NCBI RefSeq assembly: GCF_033097505.1
Contig: NZ_AP028654.1
Coordinates: 2,536,001-2,600,000, forward strand
DNA: 64,000 nt
Source: Helicovermis profundi
GTDB lineage: Bacteria; Bacillota; Clostridia; Peptostreptococcales; Acidaminobacteraceae
Reading direction: 5' to 3'
Shown one piece after another: positions 55,163 to 63,988 of this stretch (its first letter is position 1; every line of letters starts with the position of its first letter). The notes beneath the pieces were generated by a model that was not told where the DNA came from, did no database searches, and saw only the letters and a list, made by a program, of their open reading frames with translations. Both the position numbers and the translations under genes were made by a program.

Positions 55163-55269
55163 TTTTTTCTCCATTTATATTAATAAGATATCAAAGTACT
55201 GTTATATTCTAGCGTCATTTTATATCAGTATTCAAGATTTGTAAAGTGCGCGAAAAAAAGAAGCTGTGC

Positions 55270-55331
55270 GATAAAACAAAAAAAGACCTAAAAACAAGCT
55301 TGCTTGATTTTTAGGTCTTTTTTGTTTTATC
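55270..55331 (-). terminator. Very long terminator downstream of pepD and the repeat array
   Basis: Arms of about 30 bases, GATAAAACAAAAAAAGACC...AAGC and complement, with only single-base indels and a TT loop. It resembles the hairpin at 1746-1810 and, like it, borders a repeat. The sequence 55163-55269 holds nothing else recognisable. Confidence 0.8.
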
Positions 55332-55858
55332 ATAGGGCTAAAAGCCCGCGATGAGTTAAACGAAGTTTAACGAATGCACTGCTTTATTTACTTTTATATA
55401 AATTTTCATAGGGCTAAAAGCCCAAGGTAAGTTAAACGAAGTTTAACGAATGCACTGCTTTATTTACCTTTATATAAATTATCATAGGGCTAAAAGCCCA
55501 AGGTAAGTTAAACGAAGTTTAACGAATGCACTGCTTTATTTACTTTTATATAAATTTTCATAGGGCTAAAAGCCCAAGGTAAGTTAAACGAAGTTTAACA
55601 AATGCACTGCTTTATTTACCTTTATATAAATTTTCATAGGGCTAAAAGCCCAAGGTAAGTTAAACGAAGTTTAACGAATGCACTGCTTTATTTACCTTTA
55701 TATAAATTTTCATAGGGCTAAAAGCCCAGGGTGAGTTAAACGAAGTTTAACGAATGCACTGCTTTATTTACCTTTATATAAATTTTCATAGGGCTAAAAG
55801 CCCAGGGTGAGTTAAACAAGGTTTAACAAATGCACTGCTTTATTTACTTTTATATAAA
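55331..55858. repeat. Seven tandem 76-bp repeats, each with two hairpins
   Basis: Units start at 55331, 55407, 55483, 55559, 55635, 55711 and 55787, exactly 76 bases apart; the last is two or three bases short. Each has GGGCT-AAA-AGCCC, then GTTAAAC-GAA-GTTTAAC, then TGCACTGC and an AT-rich tail. Differences among units are mostly confined to the seven bases between the hairpins, the triloop and a T/C in the tail; stems are unchanged. 76 is not a multiple of three and the units have no variable spacers, so this is neither coding nor CRISPR. It lies between the pepD stop and its apparent terminator. Confidence 0.95.
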
Positions 55859-55860
55859 AC

Positions 55861-57318
55861 TTACTTCATTCTTTTTAATACTTCACATAAAAATTCATAC
55901 ACTCTTCTTGTTGAAGAAATACTTAAATGTTCATTTGGAGTATGAACATCATAAATATTAGGTCCAATTGATATCATATCAATATCTCCAACTTTTTCTT
56001 TTAATAATCCACACTCAAGACCTGCATGAATTGCATCGATTTTAAGTGATTTTCCATACATATCTTTGTAAACTGATTTCATTTTCTCTCTAATATCTGA
56101 AACAGGTTTAAATTCCCACTCTGGGTAATTTGCATGAAGTTCCATTTTAGAATTTGTTAAATCAGCAATAATTTGAATTCTTGAATTAATTTCTTCTTTA
56201 AGCGATCTAACTGAACTTCTTACAGCCGAATTAAAAATCACTTCATTTTCATCAGTAGTTAGTACTCCTATATTAAGAGAACTTTCTACTAAGCCCTCTA
56301 TATCAGCGCTCATAGTTTGTATTCCAAAAGGTATTAACCTTAAAACGTCGATTATATTTTTTGTAGTACTATCATTCATATATTTGCTAACACTCGTAAT
56401 CTTTTTACCTTCAACTTTTATATTTGGATCTGAAGTTTTAAATTCGTTATTAATGATTTTTTCAAATTTTTCTAAAATAACAATAGCGTCTTCAGAGTCT
56501 TTTTTGTCCATTACAATTTTAGCGATTGCAAACTTAGCAATTGCGTTCATTTTTTCTCCACCATTAATATCGCTAATATTAAGCTTAATATCTTTTTTCA
56601 TTTCCTCGAGAAGTCTTCCCATTAATTTAATAGCATTAGCTCTATTTTTATTAATCTCCATACCAGAATGTCCACCAAGCAAACCTCTTATAGAAATTTC
56701 CAAAGTTTCAGTATTTTCGCTAATATCATTGTTCCATATTATAGGAGTTTTAACAATATTATCAACACCACCTGCACAAGATGAAAGTGCAGTGCCTTCT
56801 TCTTCTGAATCTATATTAATAAGAACATCACCTTTAACAAGTCCTTTTTCAAGACCTAATACTCCATCCATTCCTGTTTCTTCTGATATTGTAACAAGAG
56901 CTGTTATTTCAGGGTGCATCATATCTTTAGAATCTAATATTGCCATTGACATTGCAACAGCAATTCCATTATCTGCTCCAAGTGTTGTTCCTTTTGTTCT
57001 TATTACATCTCCATCTACATAAATATCAATTGGATCTTTCTCAAAATCAAATTTTAAGCCTTCCTCTTTTGCGCAAACAATGTCACAATGTCCTTGAAGG
57101 ATGACACTAGGAGCTTTTTCATATCCCTTAGATGCAGGCTTTTTTATAATAACATTTAAAATATCATCTTGAATAACTTCAAGATTTCTATCTTTTGCAA
57201 ATTTAACTAAATAATCACTCACACCTTTTTCATTTCCAGACCCTCTTGGAATCTGAGTTAGTTCTTCAAAAAATTGAAATACTTTTTCTGGCATTAAACC
57301 TTTTAAAACATTAGACAT
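55861..57318 (-). CDS. pepD: Aminoacyl-histidine dipeptidase (M20 family)
   Basis: About 485 residues of the PepD/M20C family, cytoplasmic zinc dipeptidases that cleave Xaa-His and other dipeptides. LQGHCDIV, LGADNGIAVAMSMAI, EETGMDGVLGL and LINIDSEEEG carry the metal ligands and catalytic acids; GLECGLL and DVHTPNEHLSI are the late ligands. ATG 57318 follows AAGGAGTG. It overlaps the upstream gene by eight bases. Confidence 0.94.
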   Translation of the reverse strand: MSNVLKGLMPEKVFQFFEELTQIPRGSGNEKGVSDYLVKFAKDRNLEVIQDDILNVIIKKPASKGYEKAPSVILQGHCDIVCAKEEGLKFDFEKDPIDIYVDGDVIRTKGTTLGADNGIAVAMSMAILDSKDMMHPEITALVTISEETGMDGVLGLEKGLVKGDVLINIDSEEEGTALSSCAGGVDNIVKTPIIWNNDISENTETLEISIRGLLGGHSGMEINKNRANAIKLMGRLLEEMKKDIKLNISDINGGEKMNAIAKFAIAKIVMDKKDSEDAIVILEKFEKIINNEFKTSDPNIKVEGKKITSVSKYMNDSTTKNIIDVLRLIPFGIQTMSADIEGLVESSLNIGVLTTDENEVIFNSAVRSSVRSLKEEINSRIQIIADLTNSKMELHANYPEWEFKPVSDIREKMKSVYKDMYGKSLKIDAIHAGLECGLLKEKVGDIDMISIGPNIYDVHTPNEHLSISSTRRVYEFLCEVLKRMK

Positions 57319-57670
57319 TATTAACACTCCTTAAATTATAATATTCATTTTTCCCTTTTGATTCTTTTACAATAAGATTCTCTTTTAGCAGTTTATCTAA
57401 TACTGCTTTAGTAAAAACTTTTGAATCTGTAACTTTGATTTTTTTCTTTGACCAAAATAAAGATCCTTTTACTCCATCTATTTCATATTTTAGCTCTTTA
57501 AAAGACATTTTACCATTCTTTTTAAGGAGTTTTATTATCTTTTTTTCAACTTTATTGTAAATTACATTTAGCAGTTCACTATTTTTATTTTGATCTTTTA
57601 TAATACCCCACGCACCTACAAGTGCAATTGTAAACGCTAAAGCTAATATTCGTAATATTATACCAAACAT
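57311..57670 (-). CDS. TM plus winged-helix-like protein of unknown function
   Basis: 119 residues: one membrane helix (about 3-21, IILRILALAFTIALVGAWG) and a cytoplasmic part that looks like a winged helix (KIIKLLKKNGKMSFKELKYEI, then KAVLDKLLKENLIVKESKG). No family recognised. It overlaps both neighbours (one base with the PqqD-like gene, eight with pepD), which shows tight co-expression. Confidence 0.75.
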   Translation of the reverse strand: MFGIILRILALAFTIALVGAWGIIKDQNKNSELLNVIYNKVEKKIIKLLKKNGKMSFKELKYEIDGVKGSLFWSKKKIKVTDSKVFTKAVLDKLLKENLIVKESKGKNEYYNLRSVNNV

Positions 57671-58017
57671 TATATTTTCTCCAAATAAATAAATTTATTG
57701 TTTCTTAGTATCACAATATATTCAGCAAGTCTTTTATGTAAAGGCTCTATTTTATCACCAAATTTATCTAACAATATATTGCCAACATCACCAATGCTAT
57801 TCTTTCCATCTACTGCAATCCAAACAGTACTACCTATTTCATCTAATTCGATTTCCATTTTTTTTGGCGTTTTTATAAAAAAGCGAACAAACCTATCCAC
57901 TATGCCATCTCTAGGGATAATTATTTTTACTAAGCCATCACTCGACACTATAAATTCTTGATTTTTTTTTCGTTTAGGCACTAATTCCAAAAAATTATCT
58001 TTTTTATCAACTTTCAT
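57670..58017 (-). CDS. PqqD-family peptide-chaperone-like protein
   Basis: 115 residues. The central part (DEIGSTVWIAVDGKNSIGDVGNILLDKFGD) matches PqqD, the small protein that presents precursor peptides to radical-SAM enzymes in RiPP pathways. Here no radical-SAM gene or precursor is adjacent. An N-terminal extension with basic/aromatic residues (FVRFFIKTPKKMEIE) precedes the PqqD part. AGGAGG-like GGAGGTTTATT precedes ATG. First gene of the three-gene run. Confidence 0.85.
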   Translation of the reverse strand: MKVDKKDNFLELVPKRKKNQEFIVSSDGLVKIIIPRDGIVDRFVRFFIKTPKKMEIELDEIGSTVWIAVDGKNSIGDVGNILLDKFGDKIEPLHKRLAEYIVILRNNKFIYLEKI

Positions 58018-58060
58018 AATAAACCTCCAAAATACAAATAACTACTTATTTTCAAAATAA

Positions 58061-58093
58061 TCTCTGACTCGCACTTAGTATGCAAGCCAGAGA
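58061..58093 (-). terminator. Probable terminator of the OPT transporter gene
   Basis: TCTCTG-CT-GCA pairs with TGC-AG-CAGAGA, with two G-U pairs on the minus strand. It is followed only by a mixed AT stretch, so it is weaker than the others. Confidence 0.55.
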
Positions 58094-58125
58094 ATTTTAT
58101 AACTAAAACGAATTAAACTTAAATT

Positions 58126-60045
58126 CTATTTTTTATTTATTTTAGGATCATGTAGTAATGAATACTTAATTAGTGAGAATACTAATAAGCCAAAGAACAC
58201 TAATGCCCCTATTTGACCAAGATTTGGTAGTTTAGGTAATGGAATGTGAAAAACAGCTATTACTGCAAGACATATTCCTAGTAATCCTTCACCTGCAATC
58301 AAACCTGATGCGTATAAAATACCTGAATCAATCTTAGCTTTTATTGTTTCATAAGCACTTTCAGCTTTTTCTAATTTTTTATCAAGAATTCCTCTAATAA
58401 ATCCACCTACCATTATTGGAGTAGAAAGATGAATTGGTAAATAAAGTCCAATTGCAATTGGAAGAACTGGAAGACCAAGTAATTCAATGGCAACTCCAAT
58501 ACCAACACCTGTAAATACTAATGCCCAAGGTAGATTTCCACCCATAACACCTTCTATAACTAATCTCATTAAAGTAGCTTGTGGAGCAGGAAGTTCTTGT
58601 GATCCAAATCCCCATGCACTATTAAGAAGAATAAGAACACCACCAATTGCAAATGCAGCAACTACAGCACCAATTAATTCTCCATACTGTTGTTTATAAG
58701 GAGTAGCTCCAACTAAGAAACCCGTTTTTAAATCCTGAGAAGTATCTCCAGCCATTGCAGCTATTATACAAATAATAGCACCAACAGTTAATGTTCCAAT
58801 CATTCCTGCATGTCCATCGTTACCAGTTGCTTTAAATACTAAAGCAGTGATAATAAGAGTTGCAATAGTCATTCCTGAAACTGGGTTTGAAGAACTACCA
58901 ACTAAACCAACGATTCTTGATGAAACTGTTGCAAAGAAAAATCCAAAGATTGCAATTAACAACGCTCCTGTAAATCCTACAGGTATAATAGGAAGCATCA
59001 TCATAGCAAGAATTATTGCAAGTGAACCAATAAGTACAACTTTCATTGACATATCTTTATCAGTTCTAAGACTTGATAGAGAACCAACTCCACCACTATA
59101 ATCCTTCATTGCATCTTTAAATGTTTGTATAATAAGTGGAAGAGATTTTATTAAACTAAATACTCCACCAAATGCAACTGCACCTGCTCCAACGTATCTT
59201 ATATAATAATTCCATATTCCCCAATATCCAAGTTCACTAATAGGTACTGATGCTGGGTACATAATAACATCACCCATTGATCCTATATTTGCGATAAGTG
59301 GAATAAAACCAAACCATCCTATTACAGCACCTGCTAACATATATGCTGAAATTGTAGGCCCTATTATAAATCCAACACCTAAAAGTGCAGGAAGAACATC
59401 TGCTCCGATTGCTGCTCCATTATAACCTGGTATTGCTGTTTCAACTTCGCTTGGAAATAAATGAAGTCCGTCAGCTATGAACTTATAAAGAGCTCCTATT
59501 CCTAAACCAGTAAAAGTAGCTTTTGCTTTTGCTCCACCTTCTTCTCCGGCTAAAAGAACTTCAGCACAAGCTGTACCTTCTGGATAAGGTAGAATACCAT
59601 GTTCTTTTACAATTAACGCCTTTCTAAGAGGAACCATAAATAGAACTCCAAGTATTCCTCCACAAAGTGCAATTGCTGTGATAGTTACTAAACTTGGCGA
59701 ACCAAGTCCCCACTGCTCACTCCATATAAAAAGAGCTGGTAATGTAAATATTGCTCCTGCTGCAAGTGACTCACCAGCTGAACCTATAGTTTGTACCATA
59801 TTGTTTTCAAGTATTGATTCTTTTTTTAATAACCCTCTAATAATTCCCATTGAAATTACTGCTGCAGGTATTGACGCGCTAATTGTCATACCAACTTTAA
59901 GTCCTAAATACGCATTAGCAGCACCAAATACAATAGCAAGTAAAATACCTAAAAACAGTGATGTTTTAGTGAATTCTGGTAGCACTTTATCTGCTGAAAT
60001 AAATGGTTTAAATCCATTATCATTTTTCTTTAATGGTTTTTCCAC
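58126..60045 (-). CDS. OPT-family oligopeptide transporter
   Basis: 639 residues, about 14-16 helices. NAYLGLKVGMTISASIPAAVISMGI, LPYPEGTACAEVL and TSQDLKTGFLVGATPYKQQYGE are OPT-family signatures of the prokaryotic type. It imports peptides (or metal chelates) driven by an ion gradient. It faces a TetR-type gene across a shared control region and is downstream of the PqqD/PepD group only in position. GGGGGAAAA precedes ATG. Confidence 0.93.
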   Translation of the reverse strand: MEKPLKKNDNGFKPFISADKVLPEFTKTSLFLGILLAIVFGAANAYLGLKVGMTISASIPAAVISMGIIRGLLKKESILENNMVQTIGSAGESLAAGAIFTLPALFIWSEQWGLGSPSLVTITAIALCGGILGVLFMVPLRKALIVKEHGILPYPEGTACAEVLLAGEEGGAKAKATFTGLGIGALYKFIADGLHLFPSEVETAIPGYNGAAIGADVLPALLGVGFIIGPTISAYMLAGAVIGWFGFIPLIANIGSMGDVIMYPASVPISELGYWGIWNYYIRYVGAGAVAFGGVFSLIKSLPLIIQTFKDAMKDYSGGVGSLSSLRTDKDMSMKVVLIGSLAIILAMMMLPIIPVGFTGALLIAIFGFFFATVSSRIVGLVGSSSNPVSGMTIATLIITALVFKATGNDGHAGMIGTLTVGAIICIIAAMAGDTSQDLKTGFLVGATPYKQQYGELIGAVVAAFAIGGVLILLNSAWGFGSQELPAPQATLMRLVIEGVMGGNLPWALVFTGVGIGVAIELLGLPVLPIAIGLYLPIHLSTPIMVGGFIRGILDKKLEKAESAYETIKAKIDSGILYASGLIAGEGLLGICLAVIAVFHIPLPKLPNLGQIGALVFFGLLVFSLIKYSLLHDPKINKK

Positions 60046-60230
60046 GAGTTTTCCCCCTCAATATTTAATTAATAATTAATGAATATCTTAGTTACTTTAC
60101 AAAATGAGTACGTTTTTTTTAATTGCAATTAAAAAATATTAACATTGGAAAAGGCAAAATAATTGTTTAATAATTCGAAATAATTCAAATATTAAATTTA
60201 CGAAACATAGCCATTTCAATGCTCGATTTG

Positions 60231-60260
60231 ATTATATATATTTAATTAAAAGATTGTCAA
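60231..60260 (-). promoter_or_regulatory. Consensus promoter of the OPT transporter gene
   Basis: On the minus strand TTGACA (60260-60255), 18-base spacer, TATAAT (60236-60231). Both boxes are exact. The leader to the start codon at 60045 is about 180 bases. Confidence 0.7.
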
Positions 60261-60273
60261 TCCCATTTTTTAC

Positions 60274-60321
60274 TTGAAATTTTATATCAAATTGTGTTAT
60301 ACTCTACCTAACGATAGGTAG
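60274..60321 (+). promoter_or_regulatory. TetR-type promoter and operator
   Basis: TTGAAA (60274-60279), 18 bases, extended -10 TG-T-TATACT (60298-60303), followed at once by CTACCTA-ACGA-TAGGTAG (60304-60321). The palindrome covers the likely start of transcription of the TetR gene, the usual place for self-repression. It lies 44 bases behind the OPT promoter, which points the other way. Confidence 0.7.
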
Positions 60322-60333
60322 GGGGTGCTTCTA

Positions 60334-61005
60334 ATGTCTACAAAAAACAATATTATCAATTCTTCTATAAAATTTTTTTTAATTTATGGTTATGATAATA
60401 CTTCTCTTAATATGATTGCTAAAGATATTGGTATAAAAAAGCCATCACTGTATCACCATTTTAAAAATAAAGAGGAATTATTCAAAATTGACTTTGAATA
60501 TATAATAAATTCCTTACTAGATAAGATTAAACTAGCTGCAAATTTAAAACTTGACCCAAAATATATGCTCGAAAATTTAATTTCTGGGTTAATTGAGTAC
60601 AATCTTAATCTCTCATTATCTTTAAAACTTGATCCAAATAAATTAGTAGATATCAGCTCGTTTTTTTCAAGTTCAATTAATAAATTTCCCGAACTTCAAG
60701 TTTTAGTTGATTCATATTATGATTTTCTTAAATTATCTTTAGTTAAAATTATTAGAAGTGGACAACGAAGTGGAATTATTATCAAAGATCTTGATAGAGA
60801 AATGAGTTCTTATATAATTATTTCTACTATTGAAGGTTTATTTACACTTAGTACCATTTATTCGAAATTTAATATCACAGTTTATAGACAACGCATATTT
60901 GAAAACATGTGGAAATCATTAACTTATAATAACTCTAAATCTAATAAATCGTTATTTAAGAAAAAGGCAAAATCAAAGACCCTTTCAATCGGTACAAAGT
61001 GGTAA
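60334..61005 (+). CDS. TetR/AcrR-family regulator
   Basis: 223 residues. The HTH is near the N-terminus: YGYDNTSLNMIAKDIGIKK then PSLYHHFKNKEELF, both typical. The rest is the helical ligand domain, with a basic C-terminal tail (KSLFKKKAKSK). ATG 60334 is taken over GTG 60325 because the GGGGGTG site overlaps the latter. Its divergent position suggests control of itself and perhaps of the OPT transporter. Confidence 0.93.
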   Translation: MSTKNNIINSSIKFFLIYGYDNTSLNMIAKDIGIKKPSLYHHFKNKEELFKIDFEYIINSLLDKIKLAANLKLDPKYMLENLISGLIEYNLNLSLSLKLDPNKLVDISSFFSSSINKFPELQVLVDSYYDFLKLSLVKIIRSGQRSGIIIKDLDREMSSYIIISTIEGLFTLSTIYSKFNITVYRQRIFENMWKSLTYNNSKSNKSLFKKKAKSKTLSIGTKW

Positions 61006-61014
61006 CAAGCAAAT

Positions 61015-61056
61015 AAAAAAACACCATAATCATTATAGTAGATTTTGGTGTTTTTA
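61015..61056. terminator. Bidirectional terminator
   Basis: AAAAACACC-AATC and GATT-GGTGTTTTT, between the converging TetR and HD-GYP genes. Confidence 0.8.
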
Positions 61057-61062
61057 AACAAA

Positions 61063-62088
61063 TTATATTATTTCAAGTATATCAATTGAATAGTCGGTAG
61101 ATAAATCAATAAAATTTCTCTCAGTTTTTATTAAAGGTCGATTTCTGCAATATTTATTTAAAAAAACAATTTCTCCATTTTCACCAGTAGTTAGTTTCAC
61201 CCTGCTTCCAACATAAAAATCAGAAATGTTTTTAATAAATAATACACAAAGGCCTTCATCGAGCTTCTTATAACTTAGTTCATTTATAAGGTCTATCGCT
61301 TTAAAAGGTGATATTTTCCTTCTATATACTTTATCACTTGTTAATGCATCAAAGATATCAGCAATAGCAATTATTTTTGGAAAAAAAGATATGCTATCAT
61401 AAGTCATTCCCATTGGGTATCCACTTCCATCTTTTCTTTCATGATGATAATATATACCATCTATGATATTTTTATTTAATGAACTTGAAATACTTACAAT
61501 ATCTTTTGCAAACTGTGTGTGCATCATTATTTCGTTAAATTCTTTTTCATTTAATGAACTTGGTTTGTTAATTATTGATAGAGTAACTTGACTCTTCCCA
61601 ATATCATGTAGAAGTGCAGAAAGTGATAAATCATAAATATCTCGTTTAGTTAATTTACTCCATTTTCCAATGATTGCTGATAAAAGTGATACATTTACAG
61701 AATGTAAATATGTATATAAGTCATTTATACTTATGCCTCTAAGCGTTTTAAGTATGTCATTATTCTTTAATATTAAGTCAACAAGAGGATATAATTTACT
61801 TTCAATTGCTAGTATATCAATATTTTTTCCTAACCTTGAATTCATGTAAGAAGTTTTATAAATTTCTAATAATTCTGTATATAAATAGGTAATACTATTT
61901 TCGTCAATAATTTCTTTAACATTATCATCAACAATATAGATAAAATCAATATCAAACTTTTTTAAACTTTCTATATTAGCACTACTTAGAACTGAATCTC
62001 TACTTAAAAATTCTATTCCATTTTCGTTAATTACATTTTTTGCAACAATCATACCTGCTTGTAAATCATTGACATCAATAAATTTCAT
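61063..62088 (-). CDS. HD-GYP domain protein (second paralogue)
   Basis: About 341 residues, same plan as the protein at 17159-18286: MKFIDVNDLQAGMIVAKNV, a helical middle, then YLHSVNVSLLSAII, ALLHDIGKSQV, YYHHERKDGSGYPMG and ADIFDALTSDKVYRR. HD and GYP residues are intact, so c-di-GMP hydrolysis is likely. The C-terminus is a small beta domain (VGSRVKLTTGENGEIVFLN). ATG 62088 follows TGGAGGC. Confidence 0.92.
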   Translation of the reverse strand: MKFIDVNDLQAGMIVAKNVINENGIEFLSRDSVLSSANIESLKKFDIDFIYIVDDNVKEIIDENSITYLYTELLEIYKTSYMNSRLGKNIDILAIESKLYPLVDLILKNNDILKTLRGISINDLYTYLHSVNVSLLSAIIGKWSKLTKRDIYDLSLSALLHDIGKSQVTLSIINKPSSLNEKEFNEIMMHTQFAKDIVSISSSLNKNIIDGIYYHHERKDGSGYPMGMTYDSISFFPKIIAIADIFDALTSDKVYRRKISPFKAIDLINELSYKKLDEGLCVLFIKNISDFYVGSRVKLTTGENGEIVFLNKYCRNRPLIKTERNFIDLSTDYSIDILEII

Positions 62089-62157
62089 TTTAGCCTCCAT
62101 CTGAATGATAAATTTGTTATACTTATTATATCAAATTTATTAACAAATGAGGACAAT

Positions 62158-63225
62158 ATGATTGAAATATTTGAAAAAGAACTAGATTACAAAATAATAA
62201 TGCCAAAATGCCTTACTGATATAAACTTATCTAACATATGTATTTTCGATATAGAAACAACCGGTCTTAGTAGAATAGAATCAAAAGTTGTTTTAGTAGG
62301 TTTTGTTGAAATATTCAGCAATAAGCTAAAAATAACGCAATTCTTTTCTAATTCTCTTAGTGATGAATCAGATTTATTGAAACTATGTATTGAAAAATTT
62401 AGAGGTAAAGACTTATTGATTTCTTATAATGGTAACGCTTTTGATATTCCATTTTTAAATAGTAGGTTTAATAAACACAATATTGACTACTATATATCAA
62501 AAAATTTAAGTTTAGATTTACTAAAAATAGTAAGAAAAAATAAAAATTATCTAAATTTAGAAAATTATAAACTTAAGACTGTAGAAAAATTTTTAGGAAT
62601 AAAAAGAACTGATACAATTAGTGGTAGAGAAAGTGTAGAATTATATTATGAATTCTTAAACACAAAAAATCCAAAATTAAAAAACAAAATTTTGCTACAC
62701 AACTTTGAAGATATCAAATATTTATATGAAATACTTAAAATATTAGACTATTGCAATATTCAGTCCATATATAGCGAATATTTTTTTAAACTCAATTTAG
62801 TAAATAATAATCTATTAATTAATTTTAATTCATTTAGTAATTCAACACTTTATCTAAATAAAGTTTCAATAAAAAATTCAGAAGCAAAACTAGAATTTAA
62901 TTTATCAAATAATTCAAAATCACTTATTACTACAGGTTATTCCGAATTTGAATTTGTCAAACCCTTTGCAAGTATAAAATACAATTCGCATACTAAACAT
63001 ATAGTTCTAATTCTCCCCATAATTACTCTAAAACTTAATGAAAATAAACATTATTTTTTTAATGTCAACGAATTTTATAATAACAATATTTTCAATAAAC
63101 TTACTAGCAGTGAAAAAGAAAAAATACTTTTCAAATACAATAAGGATATTTTATATTTTAATATTTTTAAATATTTAGATAACAATCTAAATACTATAAT
63201 CAACAAGATTGTAGATTATAACTAA
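62158..63225 (+). CDS. YprB-like DEDD-type 3'-5' exonuclease
   Basis: 355 residues. CIFDIETTGLSRIESKVVLVG is exonuclease motif I (D, E), LLISYNGNAFDIPFLNSRF motif II (N and D), and HNFEDIKYLYEIL motif III (H..D). This is the RNase H-like YprB group. The last 160 residues are Asn/Lys-rich without a recognised domain. The gene diverges from the HD-GYP gene across 69 bases. Confidence 0.88.
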   Translation: MIEIFEKELDYKIIMPKCLTDINLSNICIFDIETTGLSRIESKVVLVGFVEIFSNKLKITQFFSNSLSDESDLLKLCIEKFRGKDLLISYNGNAFDIPFLNSRFNKHNIDYYISKNLSLDLLKIVRKNKNYLNLENYKLKTVEKFLGIKRTDTISGRESVELYYEFLNTKNPKLKNKILLHNFEDIKYLYEILKILDYCNIQSIYSEYFFKLNLVNNNLLINFNSFSNSTLYLNKVSIKNSEAKLEFNLSNNSKSLITTGYSEFEFVKPFASIKYNSHTKHIVLILPIITLKLNENKHYFFNVNEFYNNNIFNKLTSSEKEKILFKYNKDILYFNIFKYLDNNLNTIINKIVDYN

Positions 63226-63229
63226 AAGC

Positions 63230-63270
63230 TAAAAAGGCTGATCTTTATTACTTAATGATCAGCCTTTTTT
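63230..63270 (+). terminator. Terminator of the exonuclease gene
   Basis: AAAAAGGCTGATC and GATCAGCCTTTTTT with a 13-base loop. It stands at the end of the converging tRNA array and may end that transcript too. Confidence 0.85.
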
Positions 63271-63326
63271 ATACAATAAAAAAACTACCCATGTGAGTTA
63301 ACAATCATGAATAGCTTTTTTCTAAA

Positions 63327-63402
63327 TGGTGCCCAGAGGCGGAATCGAACCACCGACACGGGGATTTTCAGTCCCCTGCTCTACCGACTGAGCTATCTGG
63401 GC
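63327..63402 (-). tRNA. tRNA-Phe (GAA)
   Basis: Folds as a cloverleaf with acceptor GCCCAGA, anticodon loop CTGAAAA and T-loop GGTTCGATTCC. CCA is encoded. Last of the seven tRNAs in transcription order. Confidence 0.97.
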
Positions 63403-63433
63403 AAATCTATAAAATAAATTATAAATATAATAA

Positions 63434-63510
<77 letters not shown>

Positions 63511-63539
63511 AAATATTTTGTCCTGTTCTAAAACTTTGT

Positions 63540-63615
63540 TGGCAGGGGTGACAGGACTTGAACCTACGACACGCGGTTTTGGAGACCGCTGCTCTGCCAA
63601 CTGAGCTACACCCCT
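63540..63615 (-). tRNA. tRNA-Trp (CCA)
   Basis: Acceptor AGGGGTG, anticodon loop CTCCAAA within GCGGT...ACCGC, T-loop GGTTCAAGTCC, encoded CCA. Confidence 0.96.
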
Positions 63616-63622
63616 AAATATA

Positions 63623-63699
63623 TGGTGGACCTTCAGGGACTCGAACCCCGGACCGTCCGGTTATGAGCCGGGCGCTCTAACCAGCTGAGCTAAAGGTCC
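63623..63699 (-). tRNA. tRNA with CAT anticodon, probably Ile2 (lysidine-type)
   Basis: Acceptor GGACCTT, D-arm AGCTCAGCTGGTTAGAGC, anticodon region GGCTCATAACC. The GGACCTT acceptor and the CTCATAA loop resemble the Bacillus tRNA-Ile(CAT) rather than elongator Met (usually GGCGG-type acceptor and TTCATAC). Met remains possible. Confidence 0.85.
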
Positions 63700-63715
63700 A
63701 TATATAAAATTACAA

Positions 63716-63806
63716 TGGCGGAGAAGGAGGGATTTGAACCCTCGCGCCCCGTAAAAGACCTACTCCCTTAGCAGGGGAGCCTCTTCAGCCACTTGAGTAC
63801 TTCTCC
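63716..63806 (-). tRNA. tRNA-Ser (GCT)
   Basis: Type II tRNA with a long variable arm (GGGAGTAGGTCTTTTACGGG region), acceptor GGAGAAG, anticodon loop CTGCTAA, encoded CCA; 91 bases. Confidence 0.96.
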
Positions 63807-63818
63807 AAAAACTGTATC

Positions 63819-63907
63819 TGGCGGAGAGGGAGGGATTCGAACCCTCGTGGGCTTGCACCCTAACGGTTTTCAAGACCGCCCCGTTATGACCACTTCGGTA
63901 CCTCTCC
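63819..63907 (-). tRNA. tRNA-Ser (TGA)
   Basis: Type II tRNA, acceptor GGAGAGG, anticodon loop CTTGAAA, long variable arm, encoded CCA; 89 bases. Adjacent to the other serine tRNA, 12 bases away. Confidence 0.96.
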
Positions 63908-63912
63908 TTATT

Positions 63913-63988
63913 TGGTGATCCATCCGCGACTTGAACGCGGGACACCCTGATTAAAAGTCAGATGCTCTACCAACTGAGCTAATGGACC
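63913..63988 (-). tRNA. tRNA-Lys (TTT)
   Basis: Acceptor GGTCCAT with one G-U pair, anticodon loop CTTTTAA in TCTGA...TCAG(G), T-loop CGTTCAAGTCG. CCA encoded. TGGC at 63995-63998 probably starts the 3' CCA end of a further tRNA cut by the window edge. Confidence 0.96.

Noticed and set aside
55331..55858. CRISPR array
   Set aside because: The whole 76-bp period repeats; there are no unique spacers and no cas genes in the window.
63623..63699. Firm call of elongator tRNA-Met
   Set aside because: The acceptor and anticodon-loop bases fit tRNA-Ile2 (CAT) better; identity elements need checking against TilS substrates.
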